Origin: Marchantia polymorpha subsp. ruderalis
Taxonomy: Eukaryota; Streptophyta; Marchantiopsida; Marchantiales; Marchantiaceae
Reading direction: 5' to 3'
Length of the DNA: 64,000 nt
Assembly (NCBI GenBank): GCA_037833965.1
Contig: AP031358.1
Span: forward strand, 8,688,001-8,752,000
Shown here: in pieces, positions 11,901-23,449 of the stretch
Layout: every line of letters begins with the position of its first letter
Numbering within the stretch: the first letter of the stretch is position 1
Position numbers and translations under genes: made by a program
Notes under the pieces: generated by a model
Database searches by the model: none
What the model saw: the letters and a program-made list of their open reading frames with translations, nothing else
Told to the model about the DNA's origin: nothing

Positions 11901-13000
11901 TGATGCCATTAGTTTACAAAAACACCTTGACACTTTGGCTAGCTTTTGTACTCAAAAGCAGATGGAAGTCAATTGGAGAAGTCCAAAGTCATTCTTGTGG
12001 GCACTAGATCCAAGTTTTCTTTCTGTTACAAAGGATTAGAGTTGGAACAAGTTAAAAGTTACAAATATTTGAGCATTGATTTCTCATCTGATTATAGTTG
12101 GGCACTTTGTGTGCAAAAGAGGGTAGAAGCTGGTTTCAAAGCTCTATATTCATTGCTAAATAGATGTAGAGGAGCTCATCTAGTATCTTGGAGTCTTAGG
12201 AAATTCTTATTCAGGAGCTTAGTGTTTCCCGTTATCTTATATGGAACACAAGTGTGGGGTCCTGGTTGTAAGAAAACAGGTTGGCAGCGTTTAGAGAGGG
12301 TGCAAAAGATCTTCTTACAAGAAGAATTGGATGTGAGGACCCAAACTTCTTATGCAATTCTTCTTGCGGAAACAGGTTGTCTACCTCTTGAGGCTGAAGC
12401 TCTCTTTTTGACTATCACTTACGTCAAAAGAGTGAGATCTCTTGATGCTTCTCGACTTCCTCTTGAAGCTTTGCGTGCCACACGTCCCAAGGATTGGTTT
12501 GCAGATGTGGTGACTTGGTCTTTGAGGTGGAATGTGACGGAACTCGATTAGGATTTGCAACCTATTTCCCTACGCGAGCGTATTAAGGAGAAATTTCTTA
12601 GCATTATGTGGAGCAGACGAGGCACCAAGATGCAGTTTTATCAACTTCATGTGAATTCTATGCTTGTTTATTGTGAGCAGAAATACTTACTTGCAAAGAT
12701 ATCTACTTTTTTACGTCATATTATTGCTAGACATAGAACAGGATCTCATAGTCTTGAGATTGAAGAATGGCGTTGGTTGAACATTGATAGGAATGAACGT
12801 ATTGTAGTCTATGTGATGGAAGAAAAGTTGAGGATGAAGAGCATGTATTTCTTACTTGTACTAGATATGTAGAGATTAGAGTGGCTTATAAAGTTGTTGT
12901 TGAGAATTTTTATTCTTTGCTTCAGCTTGAGCCTTATGATTTAGGTTGTTACATTAGGGATGTTATTAGTTACCGTTCTAGTGCTTTGAACACTAGCTAG
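8937..13000 (+). pseudogene. LINE ORF2, broken: APE endonuclease, reverse transcriptase, Cys/His C-terminus
   Basis: Starts 24 bp after the ORF1 stop, with MWNIRDLSTTKYVSAHP, the usual beginning of an APE-type endonuclease. The catalytic blocks GDFNAR (about 9375), STIDYLLSS (about 9615) and SDHTPL (about 9697) are present. The reverse transcriptase follows: NYRTIMV near 10500, FIDFKRAFD near 10712, then an 858-bp insertion (10797-11654), then SPLSPTLFG near 11765 and LLYADDVILLARDA near 11866. The C-terminus ends in fragments carrying the same Cys/His region as the other copies, with a last stop at 12998-13000. Disruptions seen: stops at 9087, 10591 and 12549, and frame changes near 9905, 11966 and 12810, besides the insertion. 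It cannot make a full protein. Confidence 0.88.
10797..11654. mobile_element. Unclassified 858-bp insertion in the inner LINE
   Basis: The reverse transcriptase reading stops after PSDL at 10796 and resumes with DLLTAVATLYHSV at 11655. The six bases AGATCT flank both sides (10791-10796 and 11655-11660). The ends, GCAACCTCCGGG on the left and ACCCGGTCTTAT on the right, share only a short CCGGG-type block. On the plus strand near 10839-10860 the sequence resembles a Pol III A box (TGGCTTTGTGGTAGCGC), followed by a weak B-box-like GGTTCTAGAAT. Read on the minus strand, TGTTGCACAT near the right end could be an LTR start. So a SINE-like element, a solo LTR and a DNA transposon all remain possible. 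It has no coding content beyond a short 69-codon frame. Confidence 0.7.
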
Positions 13001-13109
13001 GGGGTTCTTTTGGTTCTCTCCTTGTTTGGAGTTGGATTTTTTGTATTGTGTTATTTAGCCTTTTGACCCTTAGGGTTCCACAGGCTTGATCTATTTACCA
13101 TTCCATTCC

Positions 13110-13737
13110 ACATGTGGCTCCAAAGGTTAGAATGTGTTCGATCAAAGGATTTGTACAAGTATTAGAAGAGTTTCTAGACCACATACTATCTTCAAGTTCT
13201 TCAAAGGAGGTAAAAGTCAAGATATCACCAACTTGGGTAACTTATGCACAAACTATTCGAGCATTGAATACTCCAACCAGAAAAACTTCACCTTTGCTTT
13301 GGTAATTGAGAACATCTCCTATAAGTCAATGGAATGGTTGACTCCGATTGCAAGCGCGTGTCGAGTAGATATGCATGGACAATGGTGCAAAGTAACAAAT
13401 AGCCAAATAACTATAAGATTTTCCAACCAATCCAAGACAAAGCCAATGATATTGACCTCCAATATCCTGACCTTCTAGATGTATAAGAGGTAGAAATTGA
13501 GATTGATGAAAGAATCAATACCGCCATAGCCTCTTCCTGCACGTTGACTTCTATGGTTTCAAGTGGATCCCATCAAAGTAAATCCTAGTATCTCTTCAAT
13601 AGTGTTGCTCTCATGTTTCCACGTCTCCACAATGTTGATGATGTCCGCCATCTTCCAAATCGGATTAGCACTCACATACTTTGTTGTAGAAAGAACTCTA
13701 ATATTTTACATTAACACCCTCAAGCTCTTGGATTGCT
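13110..13737 (-). pseudogene. LINE ORF2 endonuclease, N-terminal part (outer LINE)
   Basis: On the minus strand this matches the inner LINE endonuclease from its start (an NIR.LSTTKYVSA block near 13690) to FGATC at 13110, where the inner LINE is inserted. It is scattered over different frames, with several stops and frame changes, so it is dead. The endonuclease continues at 7897 on the other side of the inserted element. Confidence 0.82.
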
Positions 13738-13739
13738 AT

Positions 13740-14343
13740 GTTTTGGGATCTAACCAAATCCTACGTCCTTTTAATACAACTTTGTTGGCTAAAGCTGTAT
13801 CACATTGAGTTTGATCATTAAACTTAACTATGATGGCTCAAGGTTGGATTCCTATGGTTCCAATGCTAAAAGCTTGAGCCACATCCGGATTAGGAACATC
13901 AAGTGTTTCAACCAAAAATTTGGTGACAACACTCTTCACCTCTTTCTTCTCAGATTCAGGTAGATCAGAAATTCTCACATTCTTTCTACGAAAAAATTGA
14001 TTAGTCTTTTCAATCTCTTGCTTTTGATAGAAAGAGATATGAGCAGACTTAGTGGCTTCAACATAAGATTCAATCTTCATCTCAAGACTTTCAACCACTT
14101 CATGCAATCTAGGAGTAACAACAGTAGAAGCTTGAGAACCAACTTTCTCCTGAATATCCTCTACGTTTTCTGAAATATCAACCTTGATCTTTTCAAAACT
14201 TTTCTAGGAGAGCTTCAACTCTCGAATTTCATATTGAGCTACAATTAAAGTTGAACTCTTTCCTTGAATTCTGCACGAAGTACTTTCAATACTTCCATAA
14301 CCTTTTGCAGAAGATTGAGTATCAAATTGTTTTAAGACGCCAT
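13740..14343 (-). pseudogene. LINE ORF1, broken and internally deleted (outer LINE)
   Basis: Minus strand. An open piece at 14107-13838 reads HEVVESLEMKIESYVEATKS, then NVRISDLPESEKKEVKSVVT, clearly homologous to residues 81-140 onward of the intact ORF1 at 8175-8912. Upstream, 14343-14110 matches the coiled-coil part with stops. At the 3' side the reading passes from ...RIWLDP directly to the sequence just before ORF2. About 130 bp matching 8779-8910 of the inner copy is missing, which removes the C-terminal RNA-binding domain and the ORF1 stop region. Confidence 0.82.
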
Positions 14344-14384
14344 CATGTGAATGCCTCTCAAAAACTCGAGACTAAAATATGTTT

Positions 14385-15705
14385 CAACTTCAACCTCCGA
14401 ATTGCGTTTAGTCTCAAACTATCGCTTGTGTTCCCTGCCCAGCTTCAAGCTTCCACAAAGTTTCAGGTACAAAGCAAACTCCAGCCCGAAGTTATGGCCC
14501 CTACAAGATTCAGCATTCCTCGCGTTCGGCCTTAGATTTTGCAGGCTCGTGCGCCCTGCCAAGTTTCAGCGTGCTACAAAGTTTCAGCTCCATATCACTC
14601 CCAACCTCGAAGAAACAGCTCTCGGAAGAATCTCTTGCCCTCAAATCTTGAAACTCAAAATTGGACGCACTCTGACTCTTGAACTCTGTTCAATCTGAAA
14701 ATTGACAGGCTTGAGCGCCCTGCCCAATGTTACAATGTCACGAAATTTCAGCCTTTGTTCACACACAAGCCCGAAGTTACTGTCCTTGCAAAATTTGGCC
14801 TCCCCTCTCAAAAAGCTCAGATCTCCAAGACACGTCAATTTCTCGCTTTGAATGGCATTCGGCTTGAGATTTTGCAAGCTTGTGTGCCCTACCTAGCTTT
14901 AGCTCCAGATCACTCCCAACCTCAAAGAAACAGCTCCCGAAAGAATCTTTTGCCCTCAAATCTTGAAACTCAAAGCTTGAAACTCAAAATTGGACGCACT
15001 TTGACTCTTGAACTCCGTTCAATCTTAAAATTGACAGGCTTGAGCGCCCTGCCCGTCACAATGCCACGAAATTTCAGCCTCCGATCACACACGAGCCTGA
15101 AGTTACGGCCCCTGCAAAATTCGGCCTCCCCTCTTAAAAAGCTCATATCTCCAAGACACGTCAACTTCTCGCTTTGAATGGCGTTCGGCCTGAGATTTTG
15201 CAAGCTCGTGCGCCCTGCCTAGCTTCAGCTTTAGATCACTCCCAACTTCAAAGAAACAGCTCCCGAAAGAATCTTTTGCCCTCAAATCTTGAAATTCAAA
15301 GCTCGAAACTCAAAATTGGACGCACTTTGACTCTCGAACTTCGTTCAATATGAAAATTGACAGGCTTGAGCGCCCTGCCCAACGTCACAATGCCACAAAA
15401 TTTCAGCCTCCGTTCACACTTGAGCCCGAAGTTACGACCCTTGCAAGATTCGGCCTTCCCTCTCAAAAAGCTCAGATCTCCAAGACACGTCAACTTCTCG
15501 CTCTAAATGGCGTTCGGCTTGAGATTTTGCAGTCTCGTGCGCACTTCCCAGCTTCAGTGCGCCACAAAGTTTCAGCTACACATCACTCCCAACCTCGAAG
15601 AAATAGCTCACGAAAAAATCTTTTGCCCTCAAATCTTGAAATTCAAAGCTCGAAACTCTAAATTGAACGTATTTTGATTTTGAAACTATGTCCGATCTGG
15701 AAATA
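14385..15705 (-). repeat. LINE 5' monomer array: about 164-bp units paired as about 327-bp dimers
   Basis: The block GCGCCCTGCC or a variant occurs at 14551, 14715, 14882, 15044, 15210, 15370 and 15539, spaced 164, 167, 162, 166, 160 and 169 bp. Alternate units are more alike: CAAGACACGTCAA occurs at 14826, 15152 and 15481, and GACAGGCTTGAGCGCC at 14704, 15033 and 15359, spaced 326-329 bp. So there are about eight half-units forming about four dimers, upstream of ORF1 of the minus-strand LINE. The inner LINE has simple 165-bp units of the same kind. Short frames here are accidental. Confidence 0.9.
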
Positions 15706-17325
15706 AGAACTACTTTCGAGTAAGCAGCAATGTACGAAACACAAGGTACACATTTAAATGATACTTAATGCCAAAGTTTACTTTTGCTTTTAGTAATCCC
15801 ATGGTAAAGATAATCCCATGTAGTGAACCTGTATTTGACATGCGTGTTCGGCATACACTTTGTAACTGGCCAATAAAGAGGCGACAAGGTAGGTAGAAGG
15901 GGCAATCGGGAGAGTCAAGTAGAGCCATCTAACTAGTCAGATCCTTGGTCGTAATAATGTCATCAGGGTCCATATGAACTTCAGTACTTTCCAGCTGGTT
16001 CTCTATATTAATGGTCTGCTTGGTACCATGAAAGTCTTTACTTGACCAAGAATGTTTTAAGCTAAGATAACCTGTCTTCGGACAACTTTCAGGAAGTAGG
16101 CTTCTTGGTCACTTTCTGAACATTCCGAGTGATGTGTCGAAGTATTGTATGTTAAACTTCTGTTGACCTTTCTCACCTTTCCTTGGGTGGATACTGAATG
16201 TGAATACTTATGCATTTAAGTATTCTTACACATCAAACGCCTATGTCCGTTTCCAGTGTCACCTGAAAACGCTGTAGATGAGTTTCATGGGGATTCTAAG
16301 CGTATAGTACAATCGAACGGAATCTGTCATTATGGTCGTTGATCTTAAAACTGGAAAAAAACAAAATACATATGCTTGCGAGTTGTTCCTGTGCATCCCC
16401 AACATCTGGATTACCTCTAGTTTTCAGCGTGTGCGCGCAAGCACATGTGTCAGGAAGCAGTTTAATCATCATGTCCGGTTACACTAAAAACCGCATCGGG
16501 AAATTCATGCATATACCTAAAATGAAAATACATTTAGACACAAACCAGGTAATTGAGAAAACATCAGGCAGCTACTAGATACCGATACAATAGCGTCTGA
16601 GAGATTGTAAGTGTGCTTCCCATGATGACAACGTAAGCGAATGCAAGTCACGAACAGCTCAAGATTCGACTGGTGTACTGTCACATAAGTATAAAAAAAT
16701 ACATATCCCAGAATTTGAATATGCTCCTAGCCTGATGCTTCACTTGCAGACGATTCAAATTAGTGCACTGGTGAATACGGGGCCTAGGGAAATAAACGGA
16801 AATTCATCTGACAAATAAAGTGAAGAACAGTAGCTTCGAATTTGTGACAAGTCCCTGTTACGAGGTTAAACTTCGGATTTCCAGATCCACTAAAATAATG
16901 AGAGAAACATTACAGAGCGGACATGCTCAATACTTCGAAAACGTGAACCCATGCTCTACACGCCAGATAACAGAGCACGAAGAAAGTCCGCTACATCCAT
17001 CCAAACCCGTTTTCAACTCCCCTAAGGATGCGACGTCTGCTCGACCAGCATGCAGATTTCTCACCAGACCAAGAACCACTAAGCGATCCTGTACACCCAA
17101 CCATGCAGATCATGTGTATAGATATATATGTATTCTTTCTTTTCATGTCCCATCTGTCGGACCTGTAAAGGACTCTTCAAACGGAATCTAAAACAACCGA
17201 TTCATAAATTCTACATCCAACCCGCGAATAAACCTCCTTCCCGTACTGAGAGAGGGCGAGTTCATATGGATCACAGAGTACCCTACAGTCTGGGATAAAA
17301 AATAGCAGTTGTAAACAACTGTTTC
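15706..17325. other. Intergenic DNA downstream of the profilin gene
   Basis: Mixed-composition DNA between the LINE 5' end and the profilin stop. It should contain the profilin 3' untranslated region (minus strand, just below 17326). I recognise no other gene. Frames of up to 123 codons here resemble nothing I know. Confidence 0.5.
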
Positions 17326-18733
17326 TCATATTCCCTGTTCAATCAGGTAGTCACCCATCCTCTCCACAATAACGTTGCATTCTGGACCTTTCGTTGGTTC
17401 CTTGTATATACCAATCACCAAAGCGCTGTTTGTCCGCTTGATGGTCACTCCAGTTTGTTGCTGAAATGAGCACAGAGAGAGTAAAATTAAGAAAACGTTC
17501 AACGTACACTTGTAAAGGGAAAATATACACCAATGCTCGAAAACAAGATCACCACATGAAACGCTGGAATTCAAAGTGCTGAGTACCCTCTTTCCTCGAA
17601 TGACCTGACCAGCTTCACCCTGAATGACCATGTACTTGAGTCCTCCCAAATACAAACCAGCCTGTGCAAGCTGACCATTATCCACCATTCCTTTCACGAC
17701 GTTGTCGATCTCATTGTCCTTCAGCTGCGATAACACAAGTTCAAATCGGTGTCTTAGATGCTGCCTGGTAAATTATTTAAATAAGAAATCCGTGCCCGCA
17801 CGAGTTCAAAAAAGATACTAACAGCCAAGGCCCGGAGCTTTAACAACTAAATTAGGATAAATCTCTTTCTCGAAATTCGAGACGGGCTTAGCCTGAAGGC
17901 GAAACATCGGTCCAATTTTGAGGTCGACTAATCGTCCGAACCAAAGAACGACATCTACCCTTCACACTTAGATCACGAATATGCGTTGTCTGTACAAGGA
18001 TGTAGCAGCCTACTGGCGAAGCACTTCATCTGACACACGTGAAGAGCTAGAAGCTAGAATGCAGAGTGAAAGCAACACGGAGCACGGGATATGTAGTGTT
18101 CAGGGATCGACATGCCCGTAAATTGAAAATGACAAGCACGATGCAGAGGAGCTGAAGATCGACAAATTTGAACAAAGCTATCCGAACCCTAGTGGCCGAT
18201 CCTCACTGATCACAAACAACCAACAAACGTACAAATCCACCTCATGAACCGATCATCTCTCCTAGCCTCGATCACAATACAATTGAGTCAAATTCCAGTG
18301 TTTGTGCTATCCACAAACGGGGAATTCGTACAATCGCTACGTGTATGGCGACAGAACAATTCTCAATCGGTGCGGGAAGGCGAGATCAGAAAATATGACT
18401 ATCGATCAATTATATCTAATTCTGGAGAATTAGATAAAATTTATCGGACAATTGACAGACTCGATCTGCAACATCCATGGGTCAAAAATCGACCAAAGAG
18501 TACGTTGACTTGGTCCAGCGGAATGCATAAAACTTCGGAATAACACGCCAACCATCACACGAGCATTAGCGAGCGATTAGGCAAGCGATAACGACGGAAG
18601 TAATCACCTCGGGAAATTCAGCGCTCTGCGCCCAGACGTTGCCATCCTGCCCGATGATGGCCGCGCCTACCAGCCTGCGGCCGGGTTCGATTTCGAGCAT
18701 CAGGTGATCGTCCACATACGATTGCCACGACAT
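17326..18733 (-). CDS. PRF: Profilin (three exons)
   Basis: Minus strand, join of 18733-18608, 17724-17587 and 17460-17326, giving 132 residues, the usual plant profilin length (131-134). Both introns (883 and 126 bp) are GT-AG and sit where plant profilin introns usually sit: after FPE in exon 1 and after GKR in exon 2. Exon 1 opens with the profilin signature [12 protein letters not shown] and has [13 protein letters not shown]. Exon 2 has [20 protein letters not shown]. Exon 3 ends [14 protein letters not shown]3, Y6, W34 and Y126 correspond to the aromatic poly-proline binding surface of the family. Profilin binds actin monomers, poly-proline proteins such as formins, and phosphoinositides in the cytosol. 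AQAGLYLGG replaces the common AP-TGLHLGG, a mild divergence. The frame is intact, so it is probably functional. Confidence 0.96.
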
Positions 18734-20330
18734 GGTTCCCGACCTCTGCTAGATCTCCCGACAACGGGCGTTCAGAAGGAAGTTGCTCAACTCCGGCCGA
18801 AGAATGAATCTGGCGTCTTACTCCTCTTCTTAGACCTTGTGCTTCGTCGCTCGGAACCTCTGCTCTATGGCCGGAAAGAACACGAGCAACAGCACACTTG
18901 CTTCCGAGCAATCCGACCGTCCCAGCGTACAACCTTTTAGCCTCTCCCTACTTCTTCTCTACTCTCCCTCTAGACTACCGCGGAAGAGGAGGCGTTAGGG
19001 CAAGCTGCTGAGTTGGATGATCACGATCATATTGCTCTTGACCTTCCTCTTCCACCGCACCAGATAATATTTTTCCCCTCGTTTTAATTCCCTCCGTGAA
19101 TCTATGACGCGGAAATGGGAGAAGAGTATGTAATTTGTTTGTTTCCACATCCGAAATAGAATTTTAGTAATGGTGTTTCTTGAGGGAACCGCTACCTTAT
19201 CGGCTGAACTAGTGCATTGGAAATAACCGCATTTCATCTGGTTTAGCACAAAGAGAGGAAAAGCTGCTACGTTTACGTGTAACATTTGTCTCCGGAAGTT
19301 TGAATATTCCAAGGCGGAAATTTTTTCGAGTTGTGTTTGAAAGAAATCATGCAAGATACAGAGTTGTACATTATATAATGGCATGACTAATAGTGTGTTT
19401 TAAAAAGTGTCAAAATATTAAATGTTCAAACATCTTTTTAAAATGATTTTTTTAATGTAATTTTAATAAACTCATTCAGCTTGAGTATATTATACAAGTT
19501 GTTTATATCTTTATATCTACATTCTCTAAATAAAAATAAAATTTTCAAAATTTCAAACCAAACAAAAATTGCAAAAAAAATTATTTTATGAGAAACTATT
19601 TTCAAGATATATACAACATATGGTTTTTTTTTTATAAACTTTTTTTTTTACACATGTTATCATTGTTTACATGACGATAGAACTAAAGATATGCAAATAT
19701 GATCAGTTAATCAAGAAAAATGATATTAGACTGAATTTGAAACCTAAATCCGCAAATACATCAGTACCTTATTGTTATTTTTCACATAAATATAATTTTA
19801 ATAAATATTTTTTCAAAAGAAATTTTATCCGAAAATTTCTTGTTTATCTTTGAACAAAACATCAACAAGAAAATATATCAAGATTGTACAAACAAAATAT
19901 TCCAAAAATAAAATATAAGCAATCCAATTGATTTAGGAATTTATAAATTTGAGAAATCTGAAATAGAATATTAAATAAATTTCAAAGATCTTAAATTTAA
20001 AATTCTAATTTTTTATACAGTATAAAATTTAATTTTTACAATTTGATGATATCTTATTAATGCATCAACTTTTCATAATTTTACTCAATATTGAAAGTGT
20101 GAACATGTATTAACAACATAATCTTTACATTATATGCAGATCCAAGCATTAACCATCAATCCTAGTTACATAACATTCATATGTAGCAAACATATTCAAT
20201 TTTTTTCAATAACATTATATGAAAATAAAATTCAAAAAATGAACTAATATATAATGACCTTATGAAAACTTGTAAAATTTACACACAATACAGGTATTGC
20301 TAATCTTGATTTCAATTATTCAAACAACTG
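18734..20330. other. Upstream region of the profilin gene, then AT-rich DNA
   Basis: 18734-19000 is GC-richer, lies just upstream of the profilin start on the minus strand and is probably its 5' untranslated region and core promoter. A minus-strand frame from 18932 overlaps the profilin start out of frame and would be an overlapping upstream ORF if transcription begins above it. From about 19400 composition drops sharply to AT-rich DNA with no recognised gene. Confidence 0.5.
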
Positions 20331-21710
20331 ATGCAGACAATACACACAGCACGTACATAGCAGACAGACGACCAAAGAAGTAACGTGATTCTACACTGTG
20401 AACTATGCCCACTCTATCACACACAAAAAAAAAATTCTAAAAAAAGCTTAATTGTGTCTTAGAAAGCTTCGATCAGCTCTCTTTACAGCAAGAGACTAAT
20501 TAGTTAAACTAATCAAGGTTGAACTAAGTAGTGTTAGAGTGAACCAAGATCTAAGTTAACTCCTAGCAATCCTCCCTTAATTCATGTCTTGGGTACTATA
20601 TTCTCCATAATCTACATAATTACTCTAAATATTAAAAAAAATCTAACATTAGTACCATTCTAAAACTAAAGTTTGTTATGAGTTAACATTGGCTAGTCTA
20701 ATCATAATCAGTTGAGCTAGTGAGTCTTTCACTATGTAAGAAAATTGACCGAAGTGTTCAATGACACAAACTTAGAGAATCTGAATAAAGTATATGTGTT
20801 TTCATGGACGTAATTTCACTAAGATGAACCATGTATTTTTTATGTTAGTTGGGATGGTGTGATCTTTCCTTGTGAAGAAATCATGTGTGTTAGTATTTTA
20901 GTTTGCATTACAAATGATAACAAAGTGTAAAATGTTTAATGCATTTGATATAAGTTTTAAGAGTGAAAATAGGATTGAGGTTTGTATGTTTGCTTTCATA
21001 ATGACTGAAAACCTCACCACTACCATGTTTAAAGTCTATATACAGATTCCAATTCTCTCGTTTGTTGTACTTTTTTGAAAGGTCTCAGACGTTTGCATCT
21101 TTTTATGCATTTTCAGTTTTAATACTTAAATACATTAGGATCTCTACTGTCATTCCATCTTTTTATCAATAAATGAATTGGAGGTTGCATGATTTTATGA
21201 AGCATCATTGAGAATTCTTCAAAAATACTCAATCTTTTAATTCTAATTGACTATTGTAGACGATCACTTTGATCCATGAAGTATGTTGATGATTCTACTT
21301 GACAAGAGTTGTGACTATAACATCAAATAACAACTTGAAATTAAAATCCATGTGGTGAAAAAAATTAGCAAGCAAAGGTACTTAGTTGAAGAAGTATACA
21401 CAAAATTTAATAAAAAACAACTATTCTTCAACTCATAATCTTACAAAGTATAGTGGCGCTAAGAATTTTATGATGATTGTTTTTGGAAATTCCAACATGG
21501 TACTGGTGATAATCACGACCATCAATTAGTAAAAATATTTACTTTGATATAATTCTTGTGTAGAAGATGATATCATGTAGTTAGGCTTTATGTAGTTTGT
21601 AAGAATATTGTTAGTGGATGTGTTTTTTTGATAAATCCATATCATTAATAATATGTGATATAGATGAAGTAGATTTTGAAGAGCATAATAGTTGTTTGCT
21701 ATAATATCAT

Positions 21711-21729
21711 GGGTTTAGGGTTTAGGGTT
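21711..21729 (+). repeat. Short interstitial telomere-type repeat
   Basis: GGGTTTAGGGTTTAGGGTTA holds two and a half TTTAGGG units, the common plant telomere motif. It is too short to mean much; it may be chance in AT-rich DNA or a repair scar. Confidence 0.5.
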
Positions 21730-23051
21730 ACTTGCTAATATCGGATTTGTAGACTTTATGCAGGACATGTAATATTTATTCATCTATTTTTTTTTTAAAT
21801 CATTATGGTAAGACTAAAGATGATAATAGCATGTGTTAAATTTGAAGTAAATAAAATCTTATTCTAACAAAGAAGCTCAAATTTTTCTCATAAATTTGAT
21901 TAAATTATTGCTATGAATAATGAGACGTTAATGCTAATTAATACCAAGGCGTGAAAGTTAATGAAACTTACAACCTTTGATTGATGGCAAATAGGTATAT
22001 AAGCTAAAGTACACTTGGTAGATGAGACTGATAGGTATATAAATTGAAATATAATCAAATAAATGACAAAAGTAGAATCTTCAAGATAAAATTTGTTGCT
22101 ACAATTTTCACAAAAAGGATACATAAAAATTATAATAAAACTTTTTCATTTGTAGAAAAATATGTTATAATTTGACTGATATATAACTTGCTCCAATGAT
22201 TATAATACTTATAAATCATATTAATGAATTAACAAATATTTATACCTAAATTATGAAATATACATAAGACAAGCAATTAGTTTTGAAAAAAAATTCAAGT
22301 AGTTTTGATTTGAATGTGTCTCATCTATGTGTACACATGAATAAGTTAAATAAAAAATATTTGATTTCATTATTTTAAGATTTTATGTAAATGATATGCT
22401 CATTTGGGCAAAAGATAAATCCAATATTAATACATGAAAGAATAAACCTAGGTATGTCCAGGAAGATGTTGAGCATAAATGTTCATATGTATTTGGATAG
22501 ATTAATATAAGATCAAATCATATACATTCTATGTGTGTTTGACAAATTTGATATGATAATATCCAAAGTAATTTGTACTATTTTGACATCATATCTTTTA
22601 ATATTCTGATGCTCAATGTTGAATCTGCGTTAGACTAACTCGATTGTTGAATATTGATAAAATCTAGACAAAAAATAATCTATAAGAAAATATATGTTCA
22701 AATTTTATGATTGATGCATTGTTTTGAAATTTATTTTGCAAAAAGTTCTTAGCTTTTCCAAACAACAGAAGTCAAACATGTAGCGATATCAAAAGAAACA
22801 AATAAAACTATTTAGTTGAATAGATTTATCACTAAAATGACTCTATGACAAGATGTTAGCAATTTTCATTGCGATAAGTAGAAAGCATTACATTTCATAG
22901 TAAATCGAGTGATGTTTAACAAAACTTATCATATTTACATGACATATTATTTGATCAAAGATGTAATTATTGATTAAAAAAATTTAATTAGTCGAAATTT
23001 AAACCTGATCAATTCAGCTCATGCATTGATAAAAAAATCTTATTTCAATGT

Positions 23052-23088
23052 AAAGTAGCCCTATGTTTTTAAAACATAGGGCTACTTT
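23052..23088. repeat. Perfect palindrome, 18-bp arms, 1-nt centre
   Basis: 23052-23069 and 23071-23088 are exact reverse complements around one T at 23070. It lies in AT-rich Copia-like debris, but its arms contain a GCCCTATG core unlike the surroundings. It has the same build as the palindrome at 3340-3372. Confidence 0.9.
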
Positions 23089-23449
23089 GCAGATTTTGCA
23101 TAAAAAATACAATTAGGATTTACAAAAAATATTATTATCTTTATATTTGAATCTATTTTATCAAGTTTTGGCTGCAACTTACTTTTAATGAGTATTTAAT
23201 ATGATTTGTGTCAATTTCTATTTTAGGATAAAGGAAATATTAAATTTACAATTTCAAAACATAAGTCAGGAAGTTAATTCAAATCTTGATTAACTTTGAT
23301 TCATGCTATCATGATTAATGCAGCTAGTTAGTCTATTCTTATATAAAAAAACTAACTCTTGATGACACAAATTAAAAGATCTGATTAAAGTACTCCAATT
23401 CATATGGATGTAATCATATTTACATAACTCGCATATTATATTAAGAATA

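Larger units (their letters stand above)
7905..13109 (+). mobile_element. Inner L1-like LINE, near full length, inserted into the outer LINE
   Basis: Plus strand. In order: two 5' monomers (7905-8174), an open ORF1 (8175-8912), a broken ORF2 (8937-13000) and a 3' end near 13109 whose last bases read TTTACCATTCCATTCC, a decayed heptamer tail. It interrupts the minus-strand LINE in its endonuclease at the join between 7904 and 13110, with a 4-bp ACAT duplication (7901-7904 and 13110-13113). Removing it would make the outer element read through smoothly (FGATC followed by NLKVLN, as in this element's own endonuclease). It is itself interrupted by an 858-bp insertion at 10797-11654. Its reverse transcriptase is visibly more diverged from the outer LINE and from 26211-28180 than those are from each other, so it is a second subfamily. 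Confidence 0.9.
13110..15705 (-). mobile_element. Outer L1-like LINE, 5' half
   Basis: Minus strand, the missing 5' half of the LINE whose 3' half is 5186-7904. From right to left: a tandem monomer array (15705 to about 14385), a broken ORF1 (about 14343-13750) and the first two thirds of the ORF2 endonuclease (about 13735-13110), which ends in the FGATC block exactly at the insertion point of the inner LINE. Together the two halves make a LINE of about 5.3 kb. The outer 5' boundary near 15705 is where the repeat similarity stops. I could not find a matching target duplication for the outer element. Confidence 0.87.

Noticed and set aside
13114-13808. Plus-strand frames of 63-114 codons
   Set aside because: They are the antisense of the LINE endonuclease, which reads on the minus strand. 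The same antisense frame exists at 9267-9515.
14251-15661. Cluster of 60-140-codon frames on both strands
   Set aside because: They fall in the LINE 5' monomer array, repeat with it in shifted frames and resemble no protein.
7905-15705. Twin-priming inversion as the cause of the opposite LINE pieces
   Set aside because: The minus-strand pieces on either side join into one continuous element, and the plus-strand LINE runs from 5' monomers to 3' tail, with ACAT on both sides. Nested insertion explains it fully.
21711-21729. Old chromosome end or fusion point
   Set aside because: Only about two and a half telomere units in AT-rich DNA; far too short.
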